This document shows positions 50,931 to 60,241 of a DNA stretch of 64,000 bases, in pieces. Origin of the DNA: Bacteroidota bacterium (GTDB lineage Bacteria > Bacteroidota > Ignavibacteria > Kapaibacteriales > Kapaibacteriaceae); NCBI GenBank assembly GCA_018266735.1, contig JAFDZT010000004.1, positions 951,728 through 1,015,727 of the forward strand, read 5' to 3'. The notes beneath the pieces are model-generated. The model did not search any database. It saw only the letters and a program-made list of their open reading frames with translations, and was not told the origin of the DNA. Made by a program: the position numbers and the translations under genes. How positions within the stretch are numbered: the stretch's first letter is position 1; every line of letters starts with the position of its first letter.

Positions 50931-52484
50931 TTAGCTCTCCGGCACTTGTACCGTGATGGCCTGCTTTCCGTCGCGGGTCTTGACCACGAACATCACGCCA
51001 TCACCACCGGTCTTGTTGCTGAGAATGCGCTTGAGATCCGAGGGGTTGTTCACGATCTGTCCGTCGGCCTTGAGGATGACGGCGCCCGACTGCAGGCCGC
51101 GGCGTGCGACCACACCACGTGCGTCGACCTTTGTGACGAGCACACCTTGCTTCGTGTCGAGATCGCGCTTCACGTCTTCGGTAAGCGGACTTGCCGTGAA
51201 GCCAAGGTCCTTGAACGTGACGGGATCCGATGAACTCGATGGACGATCACCGCTCTTGCCATCGTTCGATGCTTCAGCGAACGAGCCATTATCATCGAGC
51301 GACTTGAGCGTCACGGTCTTCGAGATCTCTTTGCGATCTCTCCAGATCTTCAACGTCACACGATCACCGGCACGATGCAGTACGATCTGGTTCTGCAATT
51401 CATTCGACGTCTTCACGGGTGTTCCGTCCACATCAAGGATCACGTCGCCCTCTTCGAGTCCGGCTGCGGCCGCCGCGCCGCCCTTCACGACCTTGTTCAC
51501 CATCACGCCGGCGACCTTTTGCAATCCAACGGTCTTGGCAGTGGTCTCGTCCACGGAGGTGATCTCGACGCCGATGTATCCGCGTTCGATCTTGCCATCG
51601 TCGATCAGGTCGAGCGCAACGCTCTTCACCATGTCGATGGGAATGGCAAAACCATACCCGGCATTCACACCACTGCGCGATGCAATAGCCGTGTTGATGC
51701 CGACGAGCGAACCTTCGAGGTTGAAGAGGCCACCACCGGAATTACCCGGGTTGATGGCAGCGTCTGTTTGAATGAAGTTCTCGACAGAGAATCGATTGCG
51801 TGTGCCGCGCATCTCGTCGGTACCGATGATGCCGATGCCTCGGCCTTCGGCACTCACGATACCGGTGGTGACCGTTTGCTTGAGTCCGAGTGGTGCGCCA
51901 ACGGCGATCACCCATTCACCAACGCGCACATTCTTGCGATCGGCAAAGTGTGCAGCTTGGAACTGTCCTTCGATCTTCAGTACGGCAAGGTCGGTGAGCG
52001 GATCGCGACCAACGAGCTTTGCCTTGTATTCCTTTTCGTCGAAGGTGGTCACGGTGATGCCGTTCTCCTTCGCGTCTTCCACCACGTGATTGTTTGTGAC
52101 GACATATCCGTCGGCCGTGATGATCACGCCACTGCCGCCTTGTTCACCTTCGCGTGGTTGCACGTCTTGATCTTCTTCCTGTCCGTCCGGACCGAAGAAG
52201 CGGAAGAAATCACGCGGCATCACTTGTCCGCCCTTTTGCTCCGTCTTCACGGTAATGCTCACCACATTCTTCTTCACAGCATCCGATGCAGAAACGAAGG
52301 CGTTGTTCAATGCCTTCACGTTCTCGGGCAGAACAATGGGAGGTGTTTTCGCACCAAGGTCACCGACGCCTTTTGCCAGCAGGGACTCGAGGGCATTGCT
52401 CCCGAAATTCGTCATCAACACCACACCAAAAGCGATACCGATCCCGATCAGAGTAAGGGCGGTAAGGATTGGACGCTTTGTCAT
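50931..52484 (-). CDS. HtrA/Deg-family periplasmic serine protease with two PDZ domains
   Basis: The 517-residue protein has an N-terminal membrane anchor or signal (LTALTLIGIGIAFGVVLMTN) and the trypsin-like triad His133 (TNNHVVED), Asp165 (DPLTDLAVLK) and Ser249 (INPGNSGGGLF). PDZ1 (about 300-400) contains VNKVVKGGAAAAAGLEEGDV and PDZ2 (about 420-517) contains LVTKVDARGVVARRGLQSGA. It degrades or chaperones misfolded envelope proteins. It is preceded by CAGGAGATCC as ribosome site. Confidence 0.95.
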   Translation of the reverse strand: MTKRPILTALTLIGIGIAFGVVLMTNFGSNALESLLAKGVGDLGAKTPPIVLPENVKALNNAFVSASDAVKKNVVSITVKTEQKGGQVMPRDFFRFFGPDGQEEDQDVQPREGEQGGSGVIITADGYVVTNNHVVEDAKENGITVTTFDEKEYKAKLVGRDPLTDLAVLKIEGQFQAAHFADRKNVRVGEWVIAVGAPLGLKQTVTTGIVSAEGRGIGIIGTDEMRGTRNRFSVENFIQTDAAINPGNSGGGLFNLEGSLVGINTAIASRSGVNAGYGFAIPIDMVKSVALDLIDDGKIERGYIGVEITSVDETTAKTVGLQKVAGVMVNKVVKGGAAAAAGLEEGDVILDVDGTPVKTSNELQNQIVLHRAGDRVTLKIWRDRKEISKTVTLKSLDDNGSFAEASNDGKSGDRPSSSSDPVTFKDLGFTASPLTEDVKRDLDTKQGVLVTKVDARGVVARRGLQSGAVILKADGQIVNNPSDLKRILSNKTGGDGVMFVVKTRDGKQAITVQVPES

Positions 52485-52534
52485 AGCAAGGATCTCCTGA
52501 GTTAGTTACGAAGGGGTAGTAACGAACGAATCGA

Positions 52535-54085
52535 TCACATCGTGTGCAGGAGAAGGCGCACTTTTCGACCGTACACCTCTTCGAGCAGACCCTTCCGCCG
52601 TTCCGCCCCCCAGAGCTCGATGTCGGGCAGTCCCATGGGAGAGGTCATGAAGATCTCGATGGATTGGTCGGTGTAGACGGCGCGGACGGAGGTGACGAGT
52701 TGCTGCTGCCGTCGGTCCAGTCCCTCGCAGATGCGCAGGATGGCGGCCAGAACGCGTACCACCTGCTGTTCCGAGGCACTCAGGGCAGTGAACCATTCGT
52801 GCTTCTTCTTGGGATAGCTCTTGCGATGGTAGCGGGCCACGGTGGCCACGATCTCGGCCTCGTCGTTCGTGAAGCCCGGCATGGGGCTGTTGCGAATGAT
52901 GTAGTCGCTGTGCTTGTGATGCTGTTCAGCAGAGATGTGATACCCCACGTCGTGCAGCAGTGCTGCGGCTTCCAGGAGCTCGCGCTCTCGGTCGGCAAGT
53001 CGATGCAGCGGCTGCAGATCGTCGAACAATCGCAGACACAGGTTCTTCACGTGTTCGGCGTGCGGCCGGTGCACACGGTAGAGATCACAGAGATGGTCGA
53101 CGCTCTGATAGCGAAGGTGCGACAGATGATGATACTCGTCGATATCACGTTGCTTCTGCACGGTATCGAAGACGGTGCCCTCGCGAAGCGCATAGCCGCT
53201 CATCGTGAGCTCTTGGATGTTCAGACCGATGATGGCCTGCTCGAGGATCAGTGCGCCGCCCATGATGATGTCGGCCCGCTTCTCATCGAGTCCGGGCAAG
53301 GCCTTGCGCTGTTCCAGCGTTCGCGCCTCCACTACCGTTGCGATGGTCTGCAGCAGATCGTTGCGCGAGATCGTCAGCGCATTCAGCGACTCCGGAATGC
53401 GCTTCCCCTGTCGAGCCAACGTCATCGTGGCAATGGCCATGGCCGTGCCCGACGAGCCGATGGCGTATTCGAAACCATAGGCGATGAGCGTTTGGAAGAT
53501 CGGCGTCCAGTCGCCCTTGATGGCCCGTCTACACATCTCGATCTGATCGTCCGTGATCACGGCATCGGGGAAAAACCGCTTGGAAAGCCGGATGTGGCCG
53601 AGCTTGGCGGAGTGCACGTAGGCCACCTCCCCCTGATAGCCGATCACCGTTTCGGTAGAGCCCCCGCCGATGTCGATCACAAGGGCGCGCTTGGTAAGGA
53701 TGGGAAGGGCATGAAGGGCACCAAGGTAGATCAGTCGACCCTCTTCTGAACCCGCCACCACTTCGATGTCGATGCCGCATTCACGACGCACGCGATCGAT
53801 GAACTCGTCGCGGTTCAAGGCCTCGCGCGTGGCGCTCGTGGCCACGGCCCGTACCTCGGCACCATGCTGTCGTGCAACAGTGGCAAAGCGCTTGAGTGTT
53901 TGCACGCCGCGTGTGATGGCCTCGGGCGTCAGGCGCTTGATATCGCCGGCACTCGAGCCCAGGCGTACCATCTCCTTGTCGCGACTGTGAATGCGCAATA
54001 CTCCGCGCGTACTCACCGAAGCGATCACCATGTGAAAGGAGTTCGTGCCAACGTCGATCGCCGCGATAAGAGAGGAACTTGCCAT
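52535..54085 (-). CDS. Ppx/GppA-family exopolyphosphatase with HD domain
   Basis: The 516-residue protein starts at the ATG at 54085. The actin-like ATPase fold is seen in IAAIDVGTNSFHMVIA, VVAGSEEGRLIYLG, ALVIDIGGGSTETVIG and AIGSSGTAMAIA. The C-terminal HD-type domain contains AAALLHDVGYHISAEQHHKH and DYIIRNSPMPGFTN. Family members hydrolyse polyphosphate or pppGpp; the sequence does not decide which. A TATTTTCG box ends 4 bases before the ATG. It is divergent from a small membrane protein. Confidence 0.92.
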   Translation of the reverse strand: MASSSLIAAIDVGTNSFHMVIASVSTRGVLRIHSRDKEMVRLGSSAGDIKRLTPEAITRGVQTLKRFATVARQHGAEVRAVATSATREALNRDEFIDRVRRECGIDIEVVAGSEEGRLIYLGALHALPILTKRALVIDIGGGSTETVIGYQGEVAYVHSAKLGHIRLSKRFFPDAVITDDQIEMCRRAIKGDWTPIFQTLIAYGFEYAIGSSGTAMAIATMTLARQGKRIPESLNALTISRNDLLQTIATVVEARTLEQRKALPGLDEKRADIIMGGALILEQAIIGLNIQELTMSGYALREGTVFDTVQKQRDIDEYHHLSHLRYQSVDHLCDLYRVHRPHAEHVKNLCLRLFDDLQPLHRLADRERELLEAAALLHDVGYHISAEQHHKHSDYIIRNSPMPGFTNDEAEIVATVARYHRKSYPKKKHEWFTALSASEQQVVRVLAAILRICEGLDRRQQQLVTSVRAVYTDQSIEIFMTSPMGLPDIELWGAERRKGLLEEVYGRKVRLLLHTM

Positions 54086-54140
54086 GGCGCGAAAATACAC
54101 CGTTCGCAGGCCGTTTCCCCCAGCCTCGTATTTTACCGAT

Positions 54141-54257
54141 ATGCAGCGCTACCTCATCATCTTCCTGCTCTTCGTGGTCGGCGTGATCTTCACCTTCAAC
54201 TTCGTCCTCGGTTTCGTCCGGCGGATGACGAATAGCCGTGACTCCAAGAAACTTTGA
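54141..54257 (+). CDS. small membrane protein (38 residues)
   Basis: The short frame from the ATG at 54141 encodes one hydrophobic helix (YLIIFLLFVVGVIFTFNFVL) and a basic tail (RRMTNSRDSKKL). The same frame extends upstream to 54045 but this overlaps ppx and lacks a ribosome site. It is spaced 12 bases before the next membrane gene, with which it probably shares a transcript. It resembles the short DUF4834-type proteins only in general appearance. Confidence 0.55.
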   Translation: MQRYLIIFLLFVVGVIFTFNFVLGFVRRMTNSRDSKKL

Positions 54258-54269
54258 ATTCGTGATCCA

Positions 54270-55415
54270 ATGACAGCACCCCGCTTCATGTTCTTGGATG
54301 TTGTGCGTGGTATCGCCGTACTCTGGATGATCCAGGTGCACATCACGAACGTCTTCATCGACCCGGCGCTCCGGCTTACACCGCTGTTCGATGTTCTCAA
54401 CGTGAGCAACGGTTATGTTGCTCCGACCTTCATCTTCTGCGCTGGTGCAGGTTTCTGGATCGCCATCGGCCGCAAGTTGCAAGCGTACCTCAGCGGAGGC
54501 ACCGTCTTGCTGTCGTACCTGCGACGTCTGTCGTACATCTTGTGGTGCGGATATGTGCTGCATGTTCCGTTCTACTCCCTCGATCGCATGCTGATCGCGA
54601 CACGGGCGGAAGTGTTGCCCGGACTTCAGATCGACGTGCTACATACCATCGTGTATTCATCGCTTGTCGGACTTGGCATCGTGTTCGCGACGAGGAATGT
54701 CGAGCGCATGACGCAAGTGAGTGGCATCGTCACACTTGTGATCATGTTCACATCGTGGATCGCATGGAAGGCGAATCCGTTATCGTTTCTACCGGCACCG
54801 CTGGCCTATCTCATTGCCCCACCTCCTGATTCGCCGTTTCCGATCCTCCCATGGAGTGCCTTCTTCTTTGCAGGTGTGTACCTCACGGGAATGTTCATGA
54901 CGTCCACACGGAAGGACTTCATGGCCAAGCTTTGGCTTGTCTTGGGAATTGGTGGCCCATTCGTTTTGTTCTTCCTCCATCAGCTTCCGTTCCCAATGCC
55001 ATGGGATGATCTGTGGTGGAAGGTCTCGCCAAGCATTCTCCTCTTCCGCATCTGCGGGACCCTCGTGCTCTTTGCCGGTCTGTACCTGATGGAGTCCAAG
55101 CTCCAAGCGTCACGCATCGGCAAGTTCCTGCAACGCGTCGGACAGGAGTCGTTGTTGATGTATGTGGCTCACTTGCTCTTGGTCTACGGTCACGGTGCGG
55201 AAGTGATCCGCGACGTACTCCACATAGACCACACCAACTATCTTGGAGTAGCGGCCATCTATCTTGCCATCACCATTCCCCTTTTGTTCTTCATGTGGTG
55301 GTGGCACGATCTCAAGAAGCGTTCTCCCGAGCTTGCGGTTCGCATGCTCACAGCACAGATCATCGTCATGACGCTTTTTTTCATTCTCGTCCCCGCCGAC
55401 TTTCACCTTTGGTGA
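54270..55415 (+). CDS. multi-pass acyltransferase-like membrane protein (DUF1624/HGSNAT family)
   Basis: The 381-residue protein begins MTAPRFMFLDVVRGIAVLWM, close to the LDxxRGxAxxxM motif seen in the family, and has about ten transmembrane helices (for example FIFCAGAGFWIAIG and LLMYVAHLLLVYG). It is the second such protein in the window; the other is at 31905. Its HIT in MIQVHITNVFID resembles the ALDHTRD His. Family 2 repeats begin directly after its stop codon. Confidence 0.82.
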   Translation: MTAPRFMFLDVVRGIAVLWMIQVHITNVFIDPALRLTPLFDVLNVSNGYVAPTFIFCAGAGFWIAIGRKLQAYLSGGTVLLSYLRRLSYILWCGYVLHVPFYSLDRMLIATRAEVLPGLQIDVLHTIVYSSLVGLGIVFATRNVERMTQVSGIVTLVIMFTSWIAWKANPLSFLPAPLAYLIAPPPDSPFPILPWSAFFFAGVYLTGMFMTSTRKDFMAKLWLVLGIGGPFVLFFLHQLPFPMPWDDLWWKVSPSILLFRICGTLVLFAGLYLMESKLQASRIGKFLQRVGQESLLMYVAHLLLVYGHGAEVIRDVLHIDHTNYLGVAAIYLAITIPLLFFMWWWHDLKKRSPELAVRMLTAQIIVMTLFFILVPADFHLW

Positions 55416-55484
55416 ATTCTTGATTCTTGATTCTTGATCAGGATTCTGTATTCTTGATTCTGTATTCTCTTCCGATTCTCTTCC
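55416..55484 (+). repeat. family 2 repeat without family 1
   Basis: ATTCTTGATTCTTGATTCTT, GATCAGGATTCTGTATTCTT, GATTCTGTATTCTCTTCCGA and TTCTCTTCC fill the whole 69-base space between the acyltransferase stop and the next ATG. The last part matches the copy before the DinB gene, including the bases around the start codon. Confidence 0.88.
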
Positions 55485-56135
55485 ATGCTCCATCTCCTCC
55501 TCACCGCCTCCCTCCTCCTTCCCGACGATGCCTTCATTCGCTCGAAGGGCACAACGTGCTGGATCGAAAATCCGGAGGCGTTTCAGGTCACGTCCGTGTG
55601 GTATAGTGGACAGGTTCGCAACGACACGGCACATGGGAATGGCAAGGCCGTGTGGATGAGCGACATGGATACGGTGATGGTTTATACGGGTGCATTCGAT
55701 CGTGGACGTCATGTGACGGCCTTCGATCTGATCCGCTACCCGCCGCGTGGCACGCGGTTGGAACATGAGTCGATTGGTGTGATCTGGAGCGTCGACACGC
55801 TGCGGGCACTTAAGCCCGTGCCGTTGCCGAAGAGTCTCGACGAACTCGATACGGCGGCTGTCTTCGACGTGGCCGCAACGTATAACGAATCGGATCTTCG
55901 ATCGGCAGTGGAGGCCCTCACTCCCGGTGCCGGTGCTTCTCTGCATGGCACAGCGATCTTGGCCGTCGAGGTGTTCGCCAACGGGACCATCGGTCGCATC
56001 GATCACGTGCTGCGCGTGAACGCCGAGATCGATCGCATTGCCGAAGAAGCCGTCCATCGCATTCCCTTTACTCCCGGGAAGAAGGGCGGCACGGCGGCGC
56101 GGAGTTGGGTGCGCGTGAAGATCGCCTTCAACTGA
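55485..56135 (+). CDS. secreted protein with TonB-C-like C-terminal domain
   Basis: The 216-residue protein starts right after the family 2 repeat with a signal peptide (MLHLLLTASLLLPDDA). A MORN-like turn appears in DTAHGNGKAVW. The final 80 residues (ILAVEVFANGTIGRIDHVLR, HRIPFTPGKKGG, SWVRVKIAF) match the TonB C-terminal fold, which contacts outer-membrane receptors. No TonB transmembrane helix is present, so it is not a classical TonB but a periplasmic relative. It ends near a two-way terminator. Confidence 0.82.
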   Translation: MLHLLLTASLLLPDDAFIRSKGTTCWIENPEAFQVTSVWYSGQVRNDTAHGNGKAVWMSDMDTVMVYTGAFDRGRHVTAFDLIRYPPRGTRLEHESIGVIWSVDTLRALKPVPLPKSLDELDTAAVFDVAATYNESDLRSAVEALTPGAGASLHGTAILAVEVFANGTIGRIDHVLRVNAEIDRIAEEAVHRIPFTPGKKGGTAARSWVRVKIAFN

Positions 56136-56158
56136 TCGAAGACCATTTCAACAAACAC

Positions 56159-56193
56159 AAAAGCCCGTCGCTCTTACGAACGACGGGCTTTTT
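56159..56193. terminator. two-way terminator
   Basis: AAAAGCCCGTCG pairs with CGACGGGCTTTTT around a 10-base loop, with A and T tracts on both sides, between two convergent genes. Confidence 0.88.
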
Positions 56194-56207
56194 CGTGAAC
56201 GGGATGG

Positions 56208-59200
56208 TCACCGCTGGACGGTCAAGGGGAGGGAGACAGTTCCACGCGACGTGGTGAAGGTCACGAAGTACATCCCGTTTGCAAGTGTTGCTGTGTGCAG
56301 TTGGAATTCATACACACCTTCTTGTTGCGGCTGTGCCACCATGAACGTGTTGCGCTCGGAGCCGAGAGCATTCACGACCGTGATGGTGATGGCATCATCC
56401 CCCGAGAGACGATAGCGGACAGTACAAACGTCAGCTGTTGGATTCGGATAGACCGAAGCAACAACTTGCTCAGTGACGTGCTCGTCCTGAACGCTTGTCG
56501 GATCCACGGGGGGTTGAGCCTTGTATTCTTTGTTGATCGGATCGTACTCTGCCCAGATGGCATCCCACCGCTCGCCATTCGGTGCGAAGGCACCGCGGTA
56601 CGGCACTTGCTCGAAGAATGGATCGCCGATGGGTGCGAATGTCGTTCCATTCGTGAAGCTGGCCGTGTTCAGATAGGGTGCGCCAAAGAGAGGCACGGGG
56701 TTGAAGGCATTGTCGTTCTCGACCCATGCATTCGTGAGCATGGCTCCATCAGGATCTGCCTTGTCGATGGTGTTCTCGAAGGCGCTCTTGGCGATCCACG
56801 ATGCATCCATGCCGGCAGGTGGCGTACCACCGGCGAGGTTGAGCCACGTGCCCTTGATACCGAACCAGCTTGTGTTGCGCGTGCTCATCGTATCGGCATT
56901 GGCGGCAACCATCGTCGGTACACCGGCGATCTCCATCCCGCGTGGCCAACCGGTGAACACACTGTTGAAGAGATTGTGACGGGAGTTGCGACGCACTTGA
57001 ATGCCCGCACCGTAGAACTTGTTGTACTGGTTTGCGCCGCTGCCCGACGTCCACGACGTGTCCTGGATCGGACCCACCAACGTCATGTTCGAGAAGATGC
57101 ACGATGTGTGCGGGTTGTTGAACGACGTGCTCGCATCGTTGTCGGATTCGAAGGCTTGCGAGGTCGACTGATCGGCCACCGTGCGGAAGCGCTTGCCGAG
57201 ACCGAACTGCACCTTACCGCTGAAGCCATTGTCGGTATCGAAGTCGTCGTCGATACCACCATAGGCGATCAGATACTTGGCATTCACCGTTCCACCGAAC
57301 CACTCGAAGGAGTCGTCGTTGGCATGCGATACCTGCACGTGATCGATCACTGTTTTGCGACCAACGCCAGCAAGTGTGAGTCCGTTGATCTCATTGTTCG
57401 GCGTCAGCGCGATACCACCGAACTCGATCCGTACATAGCGAAGCACACCACTTGAATCGTCATCATTCGTTCCGCCGAACCAACCGTTCGGTGGTGCGGG
57501 ATCGGCAATGCCACCTTCCATGGCGGCCTGGCCACCGGGATGATTGGTGCGTGCACGACCGCAGAAGACGATGCCGCCCCAGTCGCCGCGCGCACGCTGA
57601 CCGGGTGCTGCGCTCGACGTGAAGACGATCGGAAGATCGCGCGTTCCATTTGCCACAAGCTTGCCACCGCGGTTCACGCAGATGGCATTGTTCTGTCCGA
57701 GCGTATCGCCAAGGATGACCGTTCCCTTTTCGATCTCGAGCACACCGGTGCTGTCGATGTAGACAAAGCCATCGATGCCATAGATCTTGGTGTTCCAAAG
57801 TTTGACGCGAGTGGAGATGTGTCCGCTGATCACCGAGTCGACGCGCGATGGCGCTGCGGTGACGACGGCGAACGGCAGATCGTTGATGTCGGTCTTCGTG
57901 GTGTCTTCCAAGAGCGTCATGCGCACATAGCCCGTTTCGGTAACGTCGGACTGACGGAGGACGAAGGCGCCAATGAACTGTCCACGACGTGCGCCGCTAT
58001 CGAGAACGTTCCCGAGGTTCGACAGTGCACGCCACGGACCTGTGGCCGACTTGCCGAACTCGAAACGCCAGTGCTTGCGATACGTGTTCGTTGTGTCCCA
58101 GTTCAACGTGACCGACTGGCCAACGCGAACGCTCTTCGTGTTCGTGCCCGGCTCGATGAGTCGAACGGCCGGTTGCGGCAGATCGATGATGGCAAAAGCA
58201 TTGTCGTTGATGTCGAAGTTCGAAGGATCGTTCACATCGGAGATGCGGATATAGCCGGTGGTCGTGTTGATGTTGGGAATGGTGAATCCACCAGGCAGCT
58301 TGCCGCGCGAAGCACCGGCATCCACAACATCGGAACCGTTCGTCACGGTGGTCCAAGGACCGGCAGCGCCTGTTGCGAACTCGATCTTGTATCGTGTTCC
58401 CGGAGCATTGGTCGTATCCCACGTGATGTCGATCGTGGTGCCCTTGATGTACTTCTCACCTGCTTTTGCGCCGGGTGTGAGAACCTTGACAAACGGCACG
58501 GCACGATAGTCGGCGTTGACGGGATCATACTCTGTCCAACCCTCATCCCAACGCTCACCCGTTGCAGGGAATGCACCGCGATAGCTCACTTGCTCGAAGA
58601 ACGGATCGTTGATGGGCACAAGAGCAAAGTTGGCATTCGTGAAGCTTGCCGAGTTCAAGTACGGCGCCACATTCTTCGGTGCAGGGTTGAACGTGTTTGA
58701 TGCTTCCACCCACGGGTTCTCCAGGAAGGCATTGTTGGGGTTGCTCTTGTCGACCGTGTTCACGTACTGCACACGCTCAAGCCACGTTGCATCCATTCCC
58801 GCCGGTGGTGTTCCACTGGCAAGGTTGAAGGTCGTGCCCTTGATGCCGAACCAACTGTTGTGTCGGATGTGTGTTGTGTCTGCCTGTGCAGCCACCATCG
58901 TCGGCACACCGGAGAGTTCCATCCCACGAGGCCAGCCAACGAAGACGCTGTTGAACACGTTCAGACGAGAATTACGGCGGACTTGAAGACTCGAACCAAA
59001 GAAGCGATTGTACTGATTGGCTCCGCTTCCGGCCGTCCACGATGTGTCCTGGATCGGTCCGATCAACGTCATGTTCGAGAAGATGGCTCGCGTCCGTGGC
59101 TCGTTGAACGACGTGCTGGCATCGTTGTCCGATTCGAAGGCCTGCGATGTGGACTGATCGGCAATAGTGCGGAAGCGCTTACCAACGCCATACTGAACGA

Positions 59201-60218
59201 AGCCACTGAAGCCGTTGTCGGTATCAAAGTCGTCGTCGATCCCACCATAGGCGATCAAATACTTTGCATTCACGGTGCCGCCGAACCATTCGAACGAGTC
59301 GTCATTTGCATGCGACACTTGAATGTGGTCGATGGTAGTGCCACGACCTACCGCACAGAGCGTGAGTCCGTTGATCTCGTTGTTCGGCGTAAGCGCGATG
59401 CCACCGAACTCGATACGCACATACTGCAGCACACCGCTATTGTCGTCGTCATTCGTTCCACCGAACCAACCATTGGGTGGTGCGGGATCGGCAATGCCAC
59501 CTTCCATGGCGGCCTGCCCTCCGGGATGATTGGTGCGAGCGTTGCCGCACAAAACGATACCACCCCAGTCTCCACGCGCACGCTGACCGGCAGGCGCTGC
59601 AGACGTGAAGATGATCGGACGGTCCTTTGTGCCCTTCGCAATGATCTTGCCACCACGATTGACGCAGATGGCAGAGTTCTGTCCGACCGTATCGCCAACG
59701 ATGATCGTTCCCGGTTCGATCTCAAGTGTTCCGTTCACGTAGAGGAATCCGTTCAGACCGTAGATCTTCGAATTGCGAAGCTTCACGGTTCCCGTCAACG
59801 TACCGGAGAGCACGGAGTCGACACGCACAGCTTCCGGCTGAATGATCGTAAAGGCCGCATCGGTGACGTCGAATACACCAACAGAGTCGGCGATGAGCTC
59901 CATGCGGATGTAGCCGTTCGTTGTAGCCTGGGCGGGAACGCGCCAGCCACCAACAAAGGTCCCACGGCGCGCTGCGGAGTCGAGCACGTTCTCCATGCCC
60001 GTGATCGTTGTCCACGGACCGGCAGGAGATGTTCCGAACTTGAAGCGCCACCGCGCACGACTCGTGCCTGCGGTGTCCCACGTGATGGTCTGTGAAATAC
60101 CCGGACGGAACGATTCACCGCCATTGGGTGATGTGATCCGGCAGGACGTTGGATTCTGCGCCATCGTCGTGACAGCCGACAGAACACCAACGAGAAGTAT
60201 GTATCGAAGCGACCGCAT
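56208..60218 (-). CDS. large T9SS-exported protein with two near-identical halves
   Basis: The 1336-residue protein starts at 60218 with a signal peptide (MRSLRYILLVGVLSAVTTMA). It begins with a beta-sandwich (RITSPNGGESFRPGISQTIT), then a right-handed beta-helix-like unit with WGGIVLCGNARTNHPGGQAA, DDDNSGVLQYVRIEFGG and HANDDSFEWFGGTVNAKYLI. Two more sandwich modules follow, then a second copy of the same unit, and a T9SS C-terminal domain (VASVYPNPTADVCTVRYRLS, LANGMYFVTFTTSRG). The halves also match at DNA level, with a period of about 1.99 kb. It starts 24 bases after the TonB-dependent receptor and is probably its partner. Confidence 0.9.
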   Translation of the reverse strand: MRSLRYILLVGVLSAVTTMAQNPTSCRITSPNGGESFRPGISQTITWDTAGTSRARWRFKFGTSPAGPWTTITGMENVLDSAARRGTFVGGWRVPAQATTNGYIRMELIADSVGVFDVTDAAFTIIQPEAVRVDSVLSGTLTGTVKLRNSKIYGLNGFLYVNGTLEIEPGTIIVGDTVGQNSAICVNRGGKIIAKGTKDRPIIFTSAAPAGQRARGDWGGIVLCGNARTNHPGGQAAMEGGIADPAPPNGWFGGTNDDDNSGVLQYVRIEFGGIALTPNNEINGLTLCAVGRGTTIDHIQVSHANDDSFEWFGGTVNAKYLIAYGGIDDDFDTDNGFSGFVQYGVGKRFRTIADQSTSQAFESDNDASTSFNEPRTRAIFSNMTLIGPIQDTSWTAGSGANQYNRFFGSSLQVRRNSRLNVFNSVFVGWPRGMELSGVPTMVAAQADTTHIRHNSWFGIKGTTFNLASGTPPAGMDATWLERVQYVNTVDKSNPNNAFLENPWVEASNTFNPAPKNVAPYLNSASFTNANFALVPINDPFFEQVSYRGAFPATGERWDEGWTEYDPVNADYRAVPFVKVLTPGAKAGEKYIKGTTIDITWDTTNAPGTRYKIEFATGAAGPWTTVTNGSDVVDAGASRGKLPGGFTIPNINTTTGYIRISDVNDPSNFDINDNAFAIIDLPQPAVRLIEPGTNTKSVRVGQSVTLNWDTTNTYRKHWRFEFGKSATGPWRALSNLGNVLDSGARRGQFIGAFVLRQSDVTETGYVRMTLLEDTTKTDINDLPFAVVTAAPSRVDSVISGHISTRVKLWNTKIYGIDGFVYIDSTGVLEIEKGTVILGDTLGQNNAICVNRGGKLVANGTRDLPIVFTSSAAPGQRARGDWGGIVFCGRARTNHPGGQAAMEGGIADPAPPNGWFGGTNDDDSSGVLRYVRIEFGGIALTPNNEINGLTLAGVGRKTVIDHVQVSHANDDSFEWFGGTVNAKYLIAYGGIDDDFDTDNGFSGKVQFGLGKRFRTVADQSTSQAFESDNDASTSFNNPHTSCIFSNMTLVGPIQDTSWTSGSGANQYNKFYGAGIQVRRNSRHNLFNSVFTGWPRGMEIAGVPTMVAANADTMSTRNTSWFGIKGTWLNLAGGTPPAGMDASWIAKSAFENTIDKADPDGAMLTNAWVENDNAFNPVPLFGAPYLNTASFTNGTTFAPIGDPFFEQVPYRGAFAPNGERWDAIWAEYDPINKEYKAQPPVDPTSVQDEHVTEQVVASVYPNPTADVCTVRYRLSGDDAITITVVNALGSERNTFMVAQPQQEGVYEFQLHTATLANGMYFVTFTTSRGTVSLPLTVQR

Positions 60219-60241
60219 AGAGCGTTCCTTTATGAAACAGG

